Assembly (NCBI RefSeq): GCF_009569385.1
Contig: NZ_WBOF01000001.1
Span: 1,674,001-1,738,000 of the forward strand
DNA length: 64,000 nt
Direction: 5' to 3'
Source of the DNA: Streptomyces kaniharaensis
Lineage (GTDB): Bacteria > Actinomycetota > Actinomycetes > Streptomycetales > Streptomycetaceae
Shown: positions 28,348 to 36,976 of the stretch, one piece after another
Numbering within the stretch: the stretch's first letter is position 1
How the letters are laid out: each line of letters begins with the position of its first letter
The notes under the pieces: generated by a model
What the model was told of the DNA's origin: nothing
Seen by the model: only the letters and a program-made list of their open reading frames with translations
Databases searched by the model: none
Program-made: the position numbers and the translations under genes

Positions 28348-28654
28348 CTCGCTGTACGCCCTTCCGGTGTGGTGCGGGTGCGGCGGGCCCGGCCCGGCCG
28401 TCACACCCGAAATCTACGCGATCCACGCAGGTCGGCCGCAGCGTGTTTCACCGGCTGGACCCGGGCCTGTCACGGCCTCGCCACAGCCCGGCCGCCAATC
28501 CGGATGGCTGGTATGGTCCCTGACCGAAAGCCAGATCGGGGGACGGCTTCTTGCCCGCTGTACCCACTCGTCTTCGACATTCCTGTCATCGGGCGGCGCC
28601 GCACTGGGCAGGCCGGCAACGGTTCGCGGTCGCGCGCCCAGGAGTTAGCGCACC
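28348..28654. promoter_or_regulatory. divergent promoter region between proB and a lipoprotein gene
   Basis: This 307-base gap holds no gene. A TGGTATGGT extended -10-like element ends at 28517 on the plus strand, and AGGAG lies ten bases before the lipoprotein ATG. No structured RNA was recognised. Confidence 0.35.
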
Positions 28655-29464
28655 ATGCGTTCGTACACCACGAAGCTGACCGTCGCCGCCGTGGCGGCGG
28701 CCGCCGCCATTTCGCTCGCCGCCTGCGGCCCGGACAACTCGGACACCAATGGTGGCGCCACGGGCGGCGGCACCGCCGCTCCGGCGCCCACCTCCGCAGG
28801 CCCGGGTGCCGCCTCGGGCGGTGCCGCGACCGGCGGTTCCACCTCGGGCGGTACCGCCACCGGTGGTGCGGCCACCGGCGGCGCGACCGGCGGTTCGACC
28901 GCGGCCCCGTCGGGCGGGGCCTCCGGCGGCGCTGCCGCCGGCGGCGCGGCCACGGGCGGTGCCACCACCGGCGGCGGCACCGGTGGAAAGGGCCTGCCGC
29001 AGGCCGCCACCGCGGTCAAGTTCGGCCAGCCGGCCACCGTCGACTTCAACGACAAGATGTCGAACGGCCCCACCAAGCTGGAGATCACGATCACCGGCAT
29101 CACGCCCGGTTCGATCAAGGACTTCCAGGACGCCAAGGCCCCCACCACGGGTCTCGACGGGCGCGACCTGTTCTACGTCAGCTGGACGATGAAGAACCTG
29201 ACCGACACCAAGATGGCGTTCACCTCGCCGGACTCCAAGCTCCTGGTCTTCGACGCCAACGGCAAGACCAGCAGCTTCGCCAATCCCACCGCCGCGACGC
29301 CGATCTCCAAGTGCACGCTGCCGCCGAGCTTCTCGGTCGCGACCAAGGGCGCCGAGGTCAAGGGCTGCGACATCGTCAGCTTCCCGGCCGGCAGTACGCC
29401 GGTCCTGGTCGGCTACACCAACCTGACCGACAACACGAAGCTCCAGGCGTCCTGGGCGAAGTGA
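28655..29464 (+). CDS. secreted lipoprotein with Gly/Ala/Thr-rich linker
   Basis: A 269-residue protein with an AGGAG ribosome site and a lipoprotein signal peptide (MRSYTTKL, hydrophobic stretch, lipobox LAAC; Cys about residue 24). About 85 residues of imperfect GGAATGG-type repeats follow, then a C-terminal domain (PATVDFNDKMSNGPTKLEIT, LFYVSWTMKNLTDTKMAFTS) that looks like a beta-sandwich of the DUF4352 type. The paired Cys (SKCTLPP, KGCDIVS) may form a disulfide. It is inserted between obg and proB on the opposite strand. Function unknown. Confidence 0.8.
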   Translation: MRSYTTKLTVAAVAAAAAISLAACGPDNSDTNGGATGGGTAAPAPTSAGPGAASGGAATGGSTSGGTATGGAATGGATGGSTAAPSGGASGGAAAGGAATGGATTGGGTGGKGLPQAATAVKFGQPATVDFNDKMSNGPTKLEITITGITPGSIKDFQDAKAPTTGLDGRDLFYVSWTMKNLTDTKMAFTSPDSKLLVFDANGKTSSFANPTAATPISKCTLPPSFSVATKGAEVKGCDIVSFPAGSTPVLVGYTNLTDNTKLQASWAK

Positions 29465-29487
29465 CGCCCCGGCACGCATGAGCGAAC

Positions 29488-29528
29488 GGCGCGGCCCCGC
29501 CACCCTCGCAGGGTGGTGGGGCCGCGCC
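29488..29528. terminator. bidirectional hairpin between lipoprotein gene and obg
   Basis: An 18-base stem with one G-T wobble (29488-29505 with 29511-29528) and a five-base loop, positioned between convergent stops. Confidence 0.85.
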
Positions 29529-29537
29529 GCGTCGCAC

Positions 29538-31019
29538 TCAGTAGTCCTCGTCGTCGCCCTCGTCGATGGCGGCCTGCCGGCCGCTGGACAGCGCCTCGAA
29601 GGCGAGGAACTCGGCCTCGGCCGCGTCCCGCCCCTTCTGCTTCTCGCGGCGCCGGTCGACCGCCGGGCGCGGGCTCTCGAAGCGGTGGTCCTCACCGCGG
29701 CGGCCGAGCATCTCGGCGCCGGCGGCCATGGTCGGCTCCCAGTCGAAGACGACGGCGTTCTCGTCCGGGCCGATGATGACGGTGTCGCCCTCGTGCGCCC
29801 CGACCTTCCACAGCTCCTGCTCGACGCCGAGGCGCGCCAGCCGGTCGGCGAGGTAGCCGACGGCCTCGTCGTTGGCGAAGTCGGTCTGGCGGACCCAGCG
29901 CTCCGGCTTGACGCCGCGGATGCGGTAGGCGCCGTCCTCCTCGGTGATGGTGAAGCCGGCGTCGTCGACGGCCTTGGGCCGCAGCACGATCCGGGTGGAC
30001 TCCTCGACCGGCTTGGCGGCGCGCGCCTCGGCGACGATCTTCGCCACCGCGAAGCTCAGCTCGCGTAGGCCCTTGCGGGAGGCGGCGGACACCTCGAACA
30101 CCTGGTAGCCGCGCTCCTCCAGGGAGGCGCGGGTGAGGTCGGCGATGTCCTGGCCGTCCGGGACGTCCACCTTGTTGAGCGCGACCAGGCGCGGGCGGTC
30201 GTCCAGGCCGCCGTACTCGGACAGCTCGGCCTCGATGGTCTCCAGGTCGCTGAGCGGGTCCCGGCCGGGCTCCAGGGTGGCGCAGTCCAGCACGTGCACC
30301 AGCACCGAGCAGCGCTCGACGTGCCGCAGGAACTCCAGGCCCAGGCCGCGGCCCTGGCTGGCGCCCGGGATCAGGCCGGGCACGTCGGCGATGGTGTAGA
30401 CGGTGTCGCCGGCGGTGACCACACCGAGGTTGGGGATCAGCGTGGTGAACGGGTAGTCCGCGATCTTCGGCTTGGCGGCGGAGAGCACCGAGATCAGCGA
30501 GGACTTGCCGGCGCTCGGGTAGCCCACCAGGGCCACGTCGGCGACGGACTTGAGCTCCATGACGATGTCGCGGGCCTCGCCGGGCTCGCCGAGCAGGGCG
30601 AAGCCGGGCGCCTTGCGGCGGGCCGAGGCGAGCGCCGCGTTGCCGAGGCCGCCGCGGCCGCCCTGGGCGGCGACGAAGCTGGTGCCGTGGCCGACCAGGT
30701 CGGCCAGCACGTTGCCCTTGCGGTCCAGCACGACGGTGCCGTCCGGCACCAGCAGGACGAGGTCCTCGCCGTCGGCGCCGGTGCGGTTGCCGCCCGCGCC
30801 GGGCTTGCCGTTGGTGGCCTTGCGCTTGGGCGAGTGGTGGTACTCGAGCAGGGTGGTGATCTGGGCGTCGACGGTGAGGATGACGCTGCCGCCCTCGCCG
30901 CCGTTGCCGCCGTCCGGCCCGCCGAGCGGCTTGAACTTCTCCCGGTGCACGGAGGCGCAGCCGTGGCCTCCGTTACCCGCGGCGACGTGAAGTTCGACGC
31001 GGTCCACGAAGGTGGTCAT
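29538..31019 (-). CDS. obg: Obg-family GTPase
   Basis: A 493-residue GTPase involved in ribosome assembly and stringent or developmental control. It has an N-terminal glycine-rich Obg fold ([20 protein letters not shown]), a G domain with P-loop [16 protein letters not shown] (G3) and NKVD (G4), a C-terminal OCT domain, and an acidic tail ending [11 protein letters not shown] 31019 has GGAGG eight bases upstream. The gene follows rplU-rpmA on the same strand after a hairpin, the standard bacterial order. Confidence 0.97.
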   Translation of the reverse strand: MTTFVDRVELHVAAGNGGHGCASVHREKFKPLGGPDGGNGGEGGSVILTVDAQITTLLEYHHSPKRKATNGKPGAGGNRTGADGEDLVLLVPDGTVVLDRKGNVLADLVGHGTSFVAAQGGRGGLGNAALASARRKAPGFALLGEPGEARDIVMELKSVADVALVGYPSAGKSSLISVLSAAKPKIADYPFTTLIPNLGVVTAGDTVYTIADVPGLIPGASQGRGLGLEFLRHVERCSVLVHVLDCATLEPGRDPLSDLETIEAELSEYGGLDDRPRLVALNKVDVPDGQDIADLTRASLEERGYQVFEVSAASRKGLRELSFAVAKIVAEARAAKPVEESTRIVLRPKAVDDAGFTITEEDGAYRIRGVKPERWVRQTDFANDEAVGYLADRLARLGVEQELWKVGAHEGDTVIIGPDENAVVFDWEPTMAAGAEMLGRRGEDHRFESPRPAVDRRREKQKGRDAAEAEFLAFEALSSGRQAAIDEGDDEDY

Positions 31020-31070
31020 GGGTGTGCCTCCAGTGCGGATGAGTCTGTTTGCTGCCTGCGGTAAAGCAAG

Positions 31071-31102
31071 AAGGGTGGACCGGAACATTCCGGCCCACCC
31101 TT
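31071..31102 (-). terminator. hairpin between rpmA and obg
   Basis: A 15-base stem with one mismatch (31071-31085 with 31088-31102), followed on the minus strand by CTTGCTTT. It may be a partial terminator lowering obg relative to the ribosomal genes. Confidence 0.65.
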
Positions 31103-31108
31103 CATTGT

Positions 31109-31142
31109 GAGTCCGCTGGGACTCGCGAGTCCGCTCGGACTC
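31109..31142 (-). repeat. tandem GAGTCC/GGACTC mini-hairpins
   Basis: Two six-base-stem hairpins (31109-31124 and 31127-31142), each GAGTCC, four-base loop, GGACTC, repeat head to tail at the end of rpmA. The second overlaps the rpmA stop codon. They could protect or process the 3' end of the ribosomal-protein message. Confidence 0.6.
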
Positions 31143-31398
31143 AGGCCTCGACGGCCACGATGTTGACGACCTTGCGGCCGCGGCGGTTGCCGAACTGCAC
31201 GGCACCGGCGGTCAGCGCGAACAGGGTGTCGTCGCCACCGCGGCCGACACCGGCACCCGGGTGGAAGTGGGTGCCGCGCTGGCGGACGAGGATCTCGCCG
31301 GCGGAGACGACCTGGCCGCCGAAGCGCTTCACGCCGAGGCGCTGGGCGTTCGAGTCACGGCCGTTACGGGTAGAGCTTGCGCCCTTCTTGTGTGCCAT
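31141..31398 (-). CDS. rpmA: 50S ribosomal protein L27
   Basis: An 85-residue basic protein beginning [16 protein letters not shown], with [12 protein letters not shown] and the [10 protein letters not shown] motif diagnostic of L27. It sits near the peptidyl-transferase centre. It starts 14 bases after rplU. Confidence 0.98.
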   Translation of the reverse strand: MAHKKGASSTRNGRDSNAQRLGVKRFGGQVVSAGEILVRQRGTHFHPGAGVGRGGDDTLFALTAGAVQFGNRRGRKVVNIVAVEA

Positions 31399-31412
31399 AT
31401 CTCGCTATCCCC

Positions 31413-31730
31413 TTACTTGCTGACCGAGTCGATGCTGGTGATGCGCACCGCGGTGTGCTGCTGACGGTGACCCTGACGGCGGCGGTAGCCGGTCTTGTTC
31501 TTGTAGCGCAGGATGACGATCTTGTCACCCTTGGTCTGGTCGACCACCTCGGCGTGAGCCTTCACGCCGGCCAGGACCCACGGGTCGGAGGTGACGGCGT
31601 CACCGTCGACGACCAGGATGGTCGAGAGCTCCACCGAGTCACCCGGCTTGGCCTCGATACGGTCGATCTCCAGCACGTCGCCGACGGCGACCTTGTGCTG
31701 GCGGCCGCCTGCGCGAACGATCGCGTACAT
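31413..31730 (-). CDS. rplU: 50S ribosomal protein L21
   Basis: A 105-residue protein starting [18 protein letters not shown], with the C-terminal [14 protein letters not shown] signature of L21. It is the first gene of the rplU-rpmA(-obg) operon. About 230 bases separate it from the end of rne, with a rne terminator between. Confidence 0.98.
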   Translation of the reverse strand: MYAIVRAGGRQHKVAVGDVLEIDRIEAKPGDSVELSTILVVDGDAVTSDPWVLAGVKAHAEVVDQTKGDKIVILRYKNKTGYRRRQGHRQQHTAVRITSIDSVSK

Positions 31731-31920
31731 GCGGTACCTGCTTTCCTAACTCGGTCGGAACTCCCGACGCCAGCCACCTGGGTACGGACACAGGGGCCTC
31801 TTCCCGCCCGCCGCGCGGACGCGGCGACTCGGAAAGGTGATGTGCTCGGGAGCATGGCGTAGACACGCCGATGTTCAAGAATACGGACCGGCCGCCGCGG
31901 GGGCAAACCGGCTCGTACGG

Positions 31921-31952
31921 GCCCGGGGGCGGGACGGGTCCCGCCCCCGGGC
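31921..31952 (-). terminator. terminator after rne
   Basis: A perfect 14-base G/C stem (31921-31934 with 31939-31952) with loop CGGG, eight bases past the rne stop. Confidence 0.8.
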
Positions 31953-31959
31953 GTGGGCA

Positions 31960-34900
31960 CTACTCGGCCGCCGTATCACCTTCGGCGGCCGCGGCCTTCT
32001 TGGCCGCCGCGCTCGTCCGCTTGGTCGCGGTCTTGCGGGCGGTGGTCTTCTTTGCCGCCGTCGTCGTCTTCTTGGCGGCGGTCTTCTTGGCGGCGGTCTT
32101 GCGGGCGGCCCGCTTCTTCGGAGCCGGCGCCTCCTCGGCGGCGGCCTCGGCGGGCTGCTCGGCCGGCACCTCGGCGGGAGCCTCGGCCGGGGCCTCGACG
32201 ACCACGGCCTCCGCGACGGCAACCTGCTCCGCCGGAGCCTCGGCAGCCTCGGCGGCGGCCTCGGTCACCGCGGCCTCGGCGGCCGGGGCGGCGGCCTTCA
32301 GGGCCGCCTCCAGCGCCGCGTCGGCCCGCGCCTGGAGCACCACGATCTCCGCCTCGGCGGGCGCACCCGCCGGAGCCGTCGCCTTGCGCACCGCACGGCG
32401 GCGGGTGCGGCCGACCGGCGCGGCCGGGGCCTCCTCGGCAACAGCCGGCTCGGCGGCCGGTGCCTCGGCGGCAGGCGCCTCGACACCCGGGACCTCGATG
32501 GCCAGCTGGCCCTCGATCTCCTCGCGCACCGGCTCGACGGCCTCGACGGCAGCCTCGACGGCGACCTCGGCCACCGCGGCCTCGACGGCCTGCGGCTCCT
32601 CGTGGACCGCCCCGCCCTTGCCCCGGCGGCGGCGCTTGCCGCCACCCGAGCCCGCCTCGGCGGCGGCCGCCGGCGCGTGGACGTGGGTGCTCGGCTGCTC
32701 CATGTGCACGATCACACCGCGGCCGTTGCAGTGCACGCACGCCTCGGAGAAGGACTCCAGCAGGCCCTGGCCGACCCGCTTGCGGGTCATCTGCACCAGG
32801 CCCAGCGACGTGACCTCGGCCACCTGGTGCTTGGTCCGGTCCCGGCCCAGGCACTCCAGCAGGCGGCGCAGCACCAGGTCCCGGTTGGACTCCAACACCA
32901 TGTCGATGAAGTCGATCACGATGATGCCGCCGAGGTCGCGCAGCCGCAGCTGGCGCACGATCTCCTCGGCCGCCTCGATGTTGTTCCGGGTGACCGTCTC
33001 CTCCAGGTTTCCGCCCTGGCCGACGAACTTGCCGGTGTTGACGTCGACGACGACCATCGCCTCGGTGCGGTCGATCACCAGCGAACCGCCGCTCGGCAGC
33101 CAGACCTTGCGGTCCAGCGCCTTCATCAGCTGCTCGTCGATCCGGTAGGTGGCGAAGACGTCCACCTCGGAGGTCCACCGCTGGAGCCGCTCGGCGAGGT
33201 CCGGGGCCACGTTGGAGACGTAGTCGTGGATGGTGTTCCACGCCTCGTCGCCGGAGACGATGACCTTGGTGAAGTCCTCGTTGAAGATGTCACGGACGAC
33301 CCGGACGGTCATGTCCGGCTCGCCGTACAGCAGCGCGGGGGCGTTGCCGGTCGCGGCCTTCTTCTGGATGTCCTCCCACTGCTGCTGGAGGCGCTGGACG
33401 TCGCGGGTCAGCTCGTCCTCGGAGGCGCCCTCGGCGGCGGTGCGCACGATGACGCCCGCGTCGTCCGGGACGATCTTCTTGAGGATCTGCTTCAGGCGCG
33501 CGCGCTCGTTCTCGGGGAGCTTGCGCGAGATGCCGGTCATGGAGCCCTCGGGCACGTAGACCAGGTAGCGGCCGGGCAGCGAGATCTGGCTGGTCAGGCG
33601 GGCGCCCTTGTGGCCGATCGGGTCCTTGGAGACCTGCACCAGCACGGACTGGCCGGACTTCAGCACCGACTCGATCCGGCGCGGGCCGCCGTGGCCGCCC
33701 AGCGCGCCGAAGTTGACCTCGCCGGCGTAGAGCACGGCATTGCGGCCCTTGCCGATGTCGACGAACGCGGCCTCCATCGACGGCAGCACGTTCTGGACCT
33801 TGCCCAGGTAGACGTTGCCGACGTACGAGGTGGCCTGCTCCTTGTTGACGTAGTGCTCGACGAGCACGCCGTCCTCGAGCACGCCGATCTGGGTGCGCTG
33901 GCCGTTCTGGCGCACCACCATGACGCGCTCGACCGACTCCCGCCGGGCCAGGAACTCGGCCTCGGTGATGATCGGCACGCGGCGGCGGCCCAGCTCGCGG
34001 CCCTCGCGGCGGCGCTGCTTCTTCGCCTCCAGACGGGTCGAGCCCTTGATGGACTGCACCTCGTCCGGGTCGAAGGACGGCTCGGTGGAGCGGCGGCGCG
34101 GCTCGCGCACCTTCACCACCGTGCGGACGCCGTCCTCGGTGGTCTCGGCGGCCTCGACGGCGCCGGCCTCACCGGTGCGGCGGCGACGGCGGCGGCGACG
34201 GCGGGACGACGACAGGCCGGCGGCCAGCTCGTCCTCCTCCTCGTCGCCCTCCTCCTCGGCGGCGGCCACGGCCGGCTCCTCGGCGGGCTGCTCGACCTCG
34301 TGGGCCTCGGCCTCGAACTCCTCGGCCTCGCCACGGCGGCGGCGACGGCCACCACGGCGGCGGCGGCGCGACGGACGGCCGTCCTCCTCCCACTCGCCCT
34401 CGGTCTCCGGACCGGCGGCGGGGGCCTCGGCGGCCGGGGCCTCGGCGGCGGGCACCTCGACGGGCGCCGCGACGACCCGCTTGGACCGGGCCGGCTCGAC
34501 GCGGGTACGGACCCGGCGGCGGCGGCCGACACCGCTGTACTCGTACTCGTCTTCCTCGCGCTCGGCAGCCGGCGCGGCCTCGACCGGGACCGGGGCCGGG
34601 GCGGCGGCGGGCTGCTGCTGCGCGGCCGGAGCGACGAAGGGGGCCGGCTCCTGGAACACCGGGGCCTGGAAGACCGCGGTGGCCGGGCGGACCGCACGGC
34701 GGCGCACCCGGTGCGACGGCTCGGCCTCGGCGACCGGCGCGGGGGCGGGCTCGACGACCGGCGCGGGCGCGACGGCCTCGGCCTCCTCGGCGGGCTCCTC
34801 CTCGACGACGGGCTCCTCGGCCGCCGGCTCCTCGACCGGGGCCTCGACGACCGGCGCGGCCTCGACCACACGACGGCGGCGGGTCCGGCGGGCCGGCGCG

Positions 34901-35427
34901 GCGGGCGCCTCCTCGGCCGCGGGAGCCTCGGCCTGCGGCGCCGCCGGAGCCTCGACGGCGGCGGGGGTCTCCACGGCGGCCGGCGCCCCGGCGGGGGCCT
35001 CGGCGCGCTTGCGGGTGCGACGGGCGCGGACCGGCTTCTCGGCCACCGGCTCGGCCGCAGGGGCCTCCTCGGCCGGAGCCTCGGCAGCCGGAGCCTCGGC
35101 GACGTCCGGCGCGGCGACCACGATCGGGCTCGCCTCCGGCGCCCCGGCGGGCGCCTCGGCGCGCTTGCGGGTCCGGCGGGCCCGGACCGGCTTCTCGGCC
35201 ACCGGCTCGGCCACAGGGGCCTCCTCGGCCGGGGCCGCCACGGCGGGCGCCTCGGCCGCGATGACCGTCTCGGCGGCCTCGGCCGCCGCACCCTGCGGGG
35301 TGCCCGCGGGGCGGGACACCGCGCGGCGACGGCGGCGCGGCGGCGCGGCGGACGCGCCCTCGCCACCGGCCGAAGCGGTGTCGTTCTGTTCCGTCGCAGA
35401 CTGCTGCGGATCGGTGTTATCGAGCAT
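31960..35427 (-). CDS. rne: ribonuclease E/G family endoribonuclease
   Basis: An 1,155-residue protein from ATG 35427 (MLDNTDPQQSATEQND), with GGGAG upstream. The first ~480 residues are Ala/Glu/Pro/Arg-rich and disordered, including a duplicated block around KPVRARRTRKRAEAPAGAP and Arg-rich runs that can bind RNA. The catalytic core follows: S1 domain (YVGNVYLGKVQNVLPSMEAA), Rng/Rne region with IVIDFIDM, and CVHCNGRG zinc-link near the C-terminus. A further acidic/Lys-Ala tail ends the protein. In streptomycetes the catalytic core lies in the middle, as here. It processes rRNA and decays mRNA. Confidence 0.95.
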   Translation of the reverse strand: MLDNTDPQQSATEQNDTASAGGEGASAAPPRRRRRAVSRPAGTPQGAAAEAAETVIAAEAPAVAAPAEEAPVAEPVAEKPVRARRTRKRAEAPAGAPEASPIVVAAPDVAEAPAAEAPAEEAPAAEPVAEKPVRARRTRKRAEAPAGAPAAVETPAAVEAPAAPQAEAPAAEEAPAAPARRTRRRRVVEAAPVVEAPVEEPAAEEPVVEEEPAEEAEAVAPAPVVEPAPAPVAEAEPSHRVRRRAVRPATAVFQAPVFQEPAPFVAPAAQQQPAAAPAPVPVEAAPAAEREEDEYEYSGVGRRRRVRTRVEPARSKRVVAAPVEVPAAEAPAAEAPAAGPETEGEWEEDGRPSRRRRRGGRRRRRGEAEEFEAEAHEVEQPAEEPAVAAAEEEGDEEEDELAAGLSSSRRRRRRRRRTGEAGAVEAAETTEDGVRTVVKVREPRRRSTEPSFDPDEVQSIKGSTRLEAKKQRRREGRELGRRRVPIITEAEFLARRESVERVMVVRQNGQRTQIGVLEDGVLVEHYVNKEQATSYVGNVYLGKVQNVLPSMEAAFVDIGKGRNAVLYAGEVNFGALGGHGGPRRIESVLKSGQSVLVQVSKDPIGHKGARLTSQISLPGRYLVYVPEGSMTGISRKLPENERARLKQILKKIVPDDAGVIVRTAAEGASEDELTRDVQRLQQQWEDIQKKAATGNAPALLYGEPDMTVRVVRDIFNEDFTKVIVSGDEAWNTIHDYVSNVAPDLAERLQRWTSEVDVFATYRIDEQLMKALDRKVWLPSGGSLVIDRTEAMVVVDVNTGKFVGQGGNLEETVTRNNIEAAEEIVRQLRLRDLGGIIVIDFIDMVLESNRDLVLRRLLECLGRDRTKHQVAEVTSLGLVQMTRKRVGQGLLESFSEACVHCNGRGVIVHMEQPSTHVHAPAAAAEAGSGGGKRRRRGKGGAVHEEPQAVEAAVAEVAVEAAVEAVEPVREEIEGQLAIEVPGVEAPAAEAPAAEPAVAEEAPAAPVGRTRRRAVRKATAPAGAPAEAEIVVLQARADAALEAALKAAAPAAEAAVTEAAAEAAEAPAEQVAVAEAVVVEAPAEAPAEVPAEQPAEAAAEEAPAPKKRAARKTAAKKTAAKKTTTAAKKTTARKTATKRTSAAAKKAAAAEGDTAAE
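34990..35230 (-). repeat. internal tandem duplication in rne
   Basis: Two near-identical segments, about 180 bases apart within this span, encode EKPVRARRTRKRAEAPAGAP twice in the disordered N-terminal region of RNase E. High identity at third positions suggests recent duplication or conversion. Confidence 0.6.
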
Positions 35428-35777
35428 GCGGGTGGATCTCCCGTCAGGCCCCCGGGCTCCGCATCCGGGCACGGCACGTCACCGGTGGCCGGCCGGCATC
35501 GCGACGATGCTCGGGCCGGACCCTTTCACGGTGCCGCCGCGCGGACGCGAGGCCGCACAGGGGCTCGTAGTCTCGCTCGGCGCCCCACGCTCGGCGGGGT
35601 GTCGAAAGTCTTCTGGTCTGACCAGTCTTCTGAGGTTTTCCCAAGCTGCGCCGTCCCCCAACCCCGGGTGGCTCCCGGACGGGGTCCTCGGGCCCACCGA
35701 CCATCCGGGTCGGCGGGCCGCAAGAGGCCGGCCTGTGCTGCGACGACGCTCGCTCCCCTGGAGAGCCGCGGGAACCC
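35428..35777 (-). promoter_or_regulatory. rne 5' leader with direct repeats
   Basis: No gene is seen. At 35607-35632 the nine-mer CAGAAGACT (minus strand) occurs twice, 17 bases apart start to start, around the palindrome CTGGTCAGACCAG. This structured element sits about 180 bases before the rne start. RNase E genes elsewhere control themselves through leader structures, so this is a candidate site. Confidence 0.4.
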
Positions 35778-35820
35778 CGGAGGGCCGTCGGGCCCAGTGA
35801 GGCACTGGACCCGGCCTCCG
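35778..35820 (-). terminator. imperfect hairpin after the DUF2344 gene
   Basis: Arms around 35778-35799 and 35803-35820 pair with one mismatch and a small internal loop, five bases beyond the stop of the gene at 35825. It separates that gene from rne. Confidence 0.55.
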
Positions 35821-35824
35821 CCCG

Positions 35825-36625
35825 CTAGGCGGACGCGGTAGCGCGCGGCCCTGCGGCCGGATCGGAACCGGCCGGGGCCGCGGCGCGGTCGAGCGCCAGC
35901 GGGTCGGTCACCGTGCCGGTCTCCTCGTCGAGCGGCCCCTGCGCCAGCCTGGTCACCTCTGCGGGGACCGGCGGCGCCAGGTCGGCCGTCGCACGGAGAC
36001 CGGACAACACGTCGTCGGGTCGTACGGCGGGTGTGGCGTGTCGTACTACCAGGCGCAGTATCGCACAGGGACGGCCGGTCCGAACATCGTGGTCCGTTCC
36101 GGCTGCCGTGTCCGTACCACCGTCGACCTGCGGCGAGGCGACGTCGAACGCCGCCACCGCACCGCGCGCGTCGAAGACCCGCACGCCGTTCTTGGTCAGG
36201 CGCTCGACCTCGACCCGCTCCTCGGCGAGGAACACCGCGACCGCACGGGCCGCCTCCTCGGGCGCGACACCGTCCAGCCGGAGCTGCCACTCGGAGGCCT
36301 CGAGACGCTCCACGAAGTTCGGCGTCCGGACCTCCACCGCGTCGATCACGTCCAGGCCGGCCGGCAACGACTCGTCCAGTTGCGCCCGCAGCTCCTCGGG
36401 GTCGCGGAGGGCGGCGAGACCGATCTCCAGGTACTCCGCCTCGCTGGCCACCCCGGTCGGGGCGGCGTTGGCGTAGGACACCTTGGGGTGCGGGGTGAAG
36501 CCGGCCGAGTAGGCCATGGGCACGGCGGAACGGCGCAGCGCGCGCTCGAAAGCGCGCTGGAAGTCGCGGTGGCTGGTGAAGCGGAGCCGGCCGCGCTTGG
36601 TGTAGCGGAGACGGATCCGCTGCAC
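35825..36625 (-). CDS. TIGR03936-family (DUF2344) radical-SAM-associated protein
   Basis: A 266-residue protein from GTG 36625. It begins QRIRLRYTKRGRLRFTSHRD and continues with RRSAVPMAYSAGFTPHPKVS, both diagnostic of the DUF2344 family. Elsewhere this gene directly follows, or is fused to, the radical-SAM gene of the TIGR03960 type. Here that partner is at 49546-51489, 13 kb away, because the mobile element lies between them. The C-terminal ~80 residues are variable. Biochemical role unknown; it is presumed to act with the radical-SAM protein. Confidence 0.88.
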   Translation of the reverse strand: MQRIRLRYTKRGRLRFTSHRDFQRAFERALRRSAVPMAYSAGFTPHPKVSYANAAPTGVASEAEYLEIGLAALRDPEELRAQLDESLPAGLDVIDAVEVRTPNFVERLEASEWQLRLDGVAPEEAARAVAVFLAEERVEVERLTKNGVRVFDARGAVAAFDVASPQVDGGTDTAAGTDHDVRTGRPCAILRLVVRHATPAVRPDDVLSGLRATADLAPPVPAEVTRLAQGPLDEETGTVTDPLALDRAAAPAGSDPAAGPRATASA

Positions 36626-36798
36626 CGTCGGCGCGGGCGGCGGACCGTCGGGCGTACGGCGTGCCAGGGTCGCTCAGTCCTTAGTCAGTTGTCCCCGTCC
36701 GGCGCGGCGGTTTCCCGCCACTGCCCGGACGCTGTCACCTCAAAGGGTACGCGCCCCGCCGTACCACTCGCTCCGCCCCTGGTCAGCCGCATACCGAC

Positions 36799-36830
36799 GA
36801 CCCCCGGCCGGAGCGTTCCGGCCGGGGGTC
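36799..36830 (-). terminator. terminator of the uninterrupted radical-SAM gene
   Basis: A perfect 14-base stem (36799-36812 with 36817-36830), loop GCGT, 30 bases beyond the old stop codon of the radical-SAM remnant at 36860. Before the element inserted, this would have followed the radical-SAM gene directly. The remaining 36626-36976 stretch holds only the promoter of the DUF2344 gene and attL. Confidence 0.75.
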
Positions 36831-36859
36831 GAGGAAGCCGTCGGGCTACCGAGCGCGGG

Positions 36860-36913
36860 CTACTTGTTGACGACGCTCAGCGGCAGCAACTTCTTGCCGG
36901 TGGGGCCGATTTG
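36860..36913 (-). pseudogene. orphaned original C-terminus of the radical-SAM gene
   Basis: Read on the minus strand this segment encodes QIGPTGKKLLPLSVVNK and a TAG stop. It matches the end of the intact radical-SAM protein, which now reads QIGPTGKKMLPLTVVNAADQQK. It is the chromosomal 3' end displaced by integration and no longer expressed as part of the gene. Confidence 0.85.
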
Positions 36914-36934
36914 GATGTGCGTGTCCATCTGCGG
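36866..36934. other. attL junction of the integrative element
   Basis: These 69 bases align without gaps to 49567-49635, 12,701 bases away, with 58 identities. The longest common block is GGGCCGATTTG (36903-36913), where strand exchange probably took place. Chromosomal sequence lies to the left and element sequence to the right. Confidence 0.8.
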
Positions 36935-36976
36935 CCATATGGACACGGACCTAAAACTCTCGCTAGCCTCTGTGAC

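Noticed and set aside
28741..28995. CRISPR-like or minisatellite array in the lipoprotein gene
   Set aside because: The repetition is a coding Gly/Ala/Thr linker with irregular units, not regular repeats and spacers.
31837..35841. A 1,334-codon open frame on the plus strand opposite rne
   Set aside because: It mirrors the Ala/Glu-rich rne gene and is composed of Gly/Leu/Arg runs typical of antisense frames in high-GC DNA. rne has clear domains.
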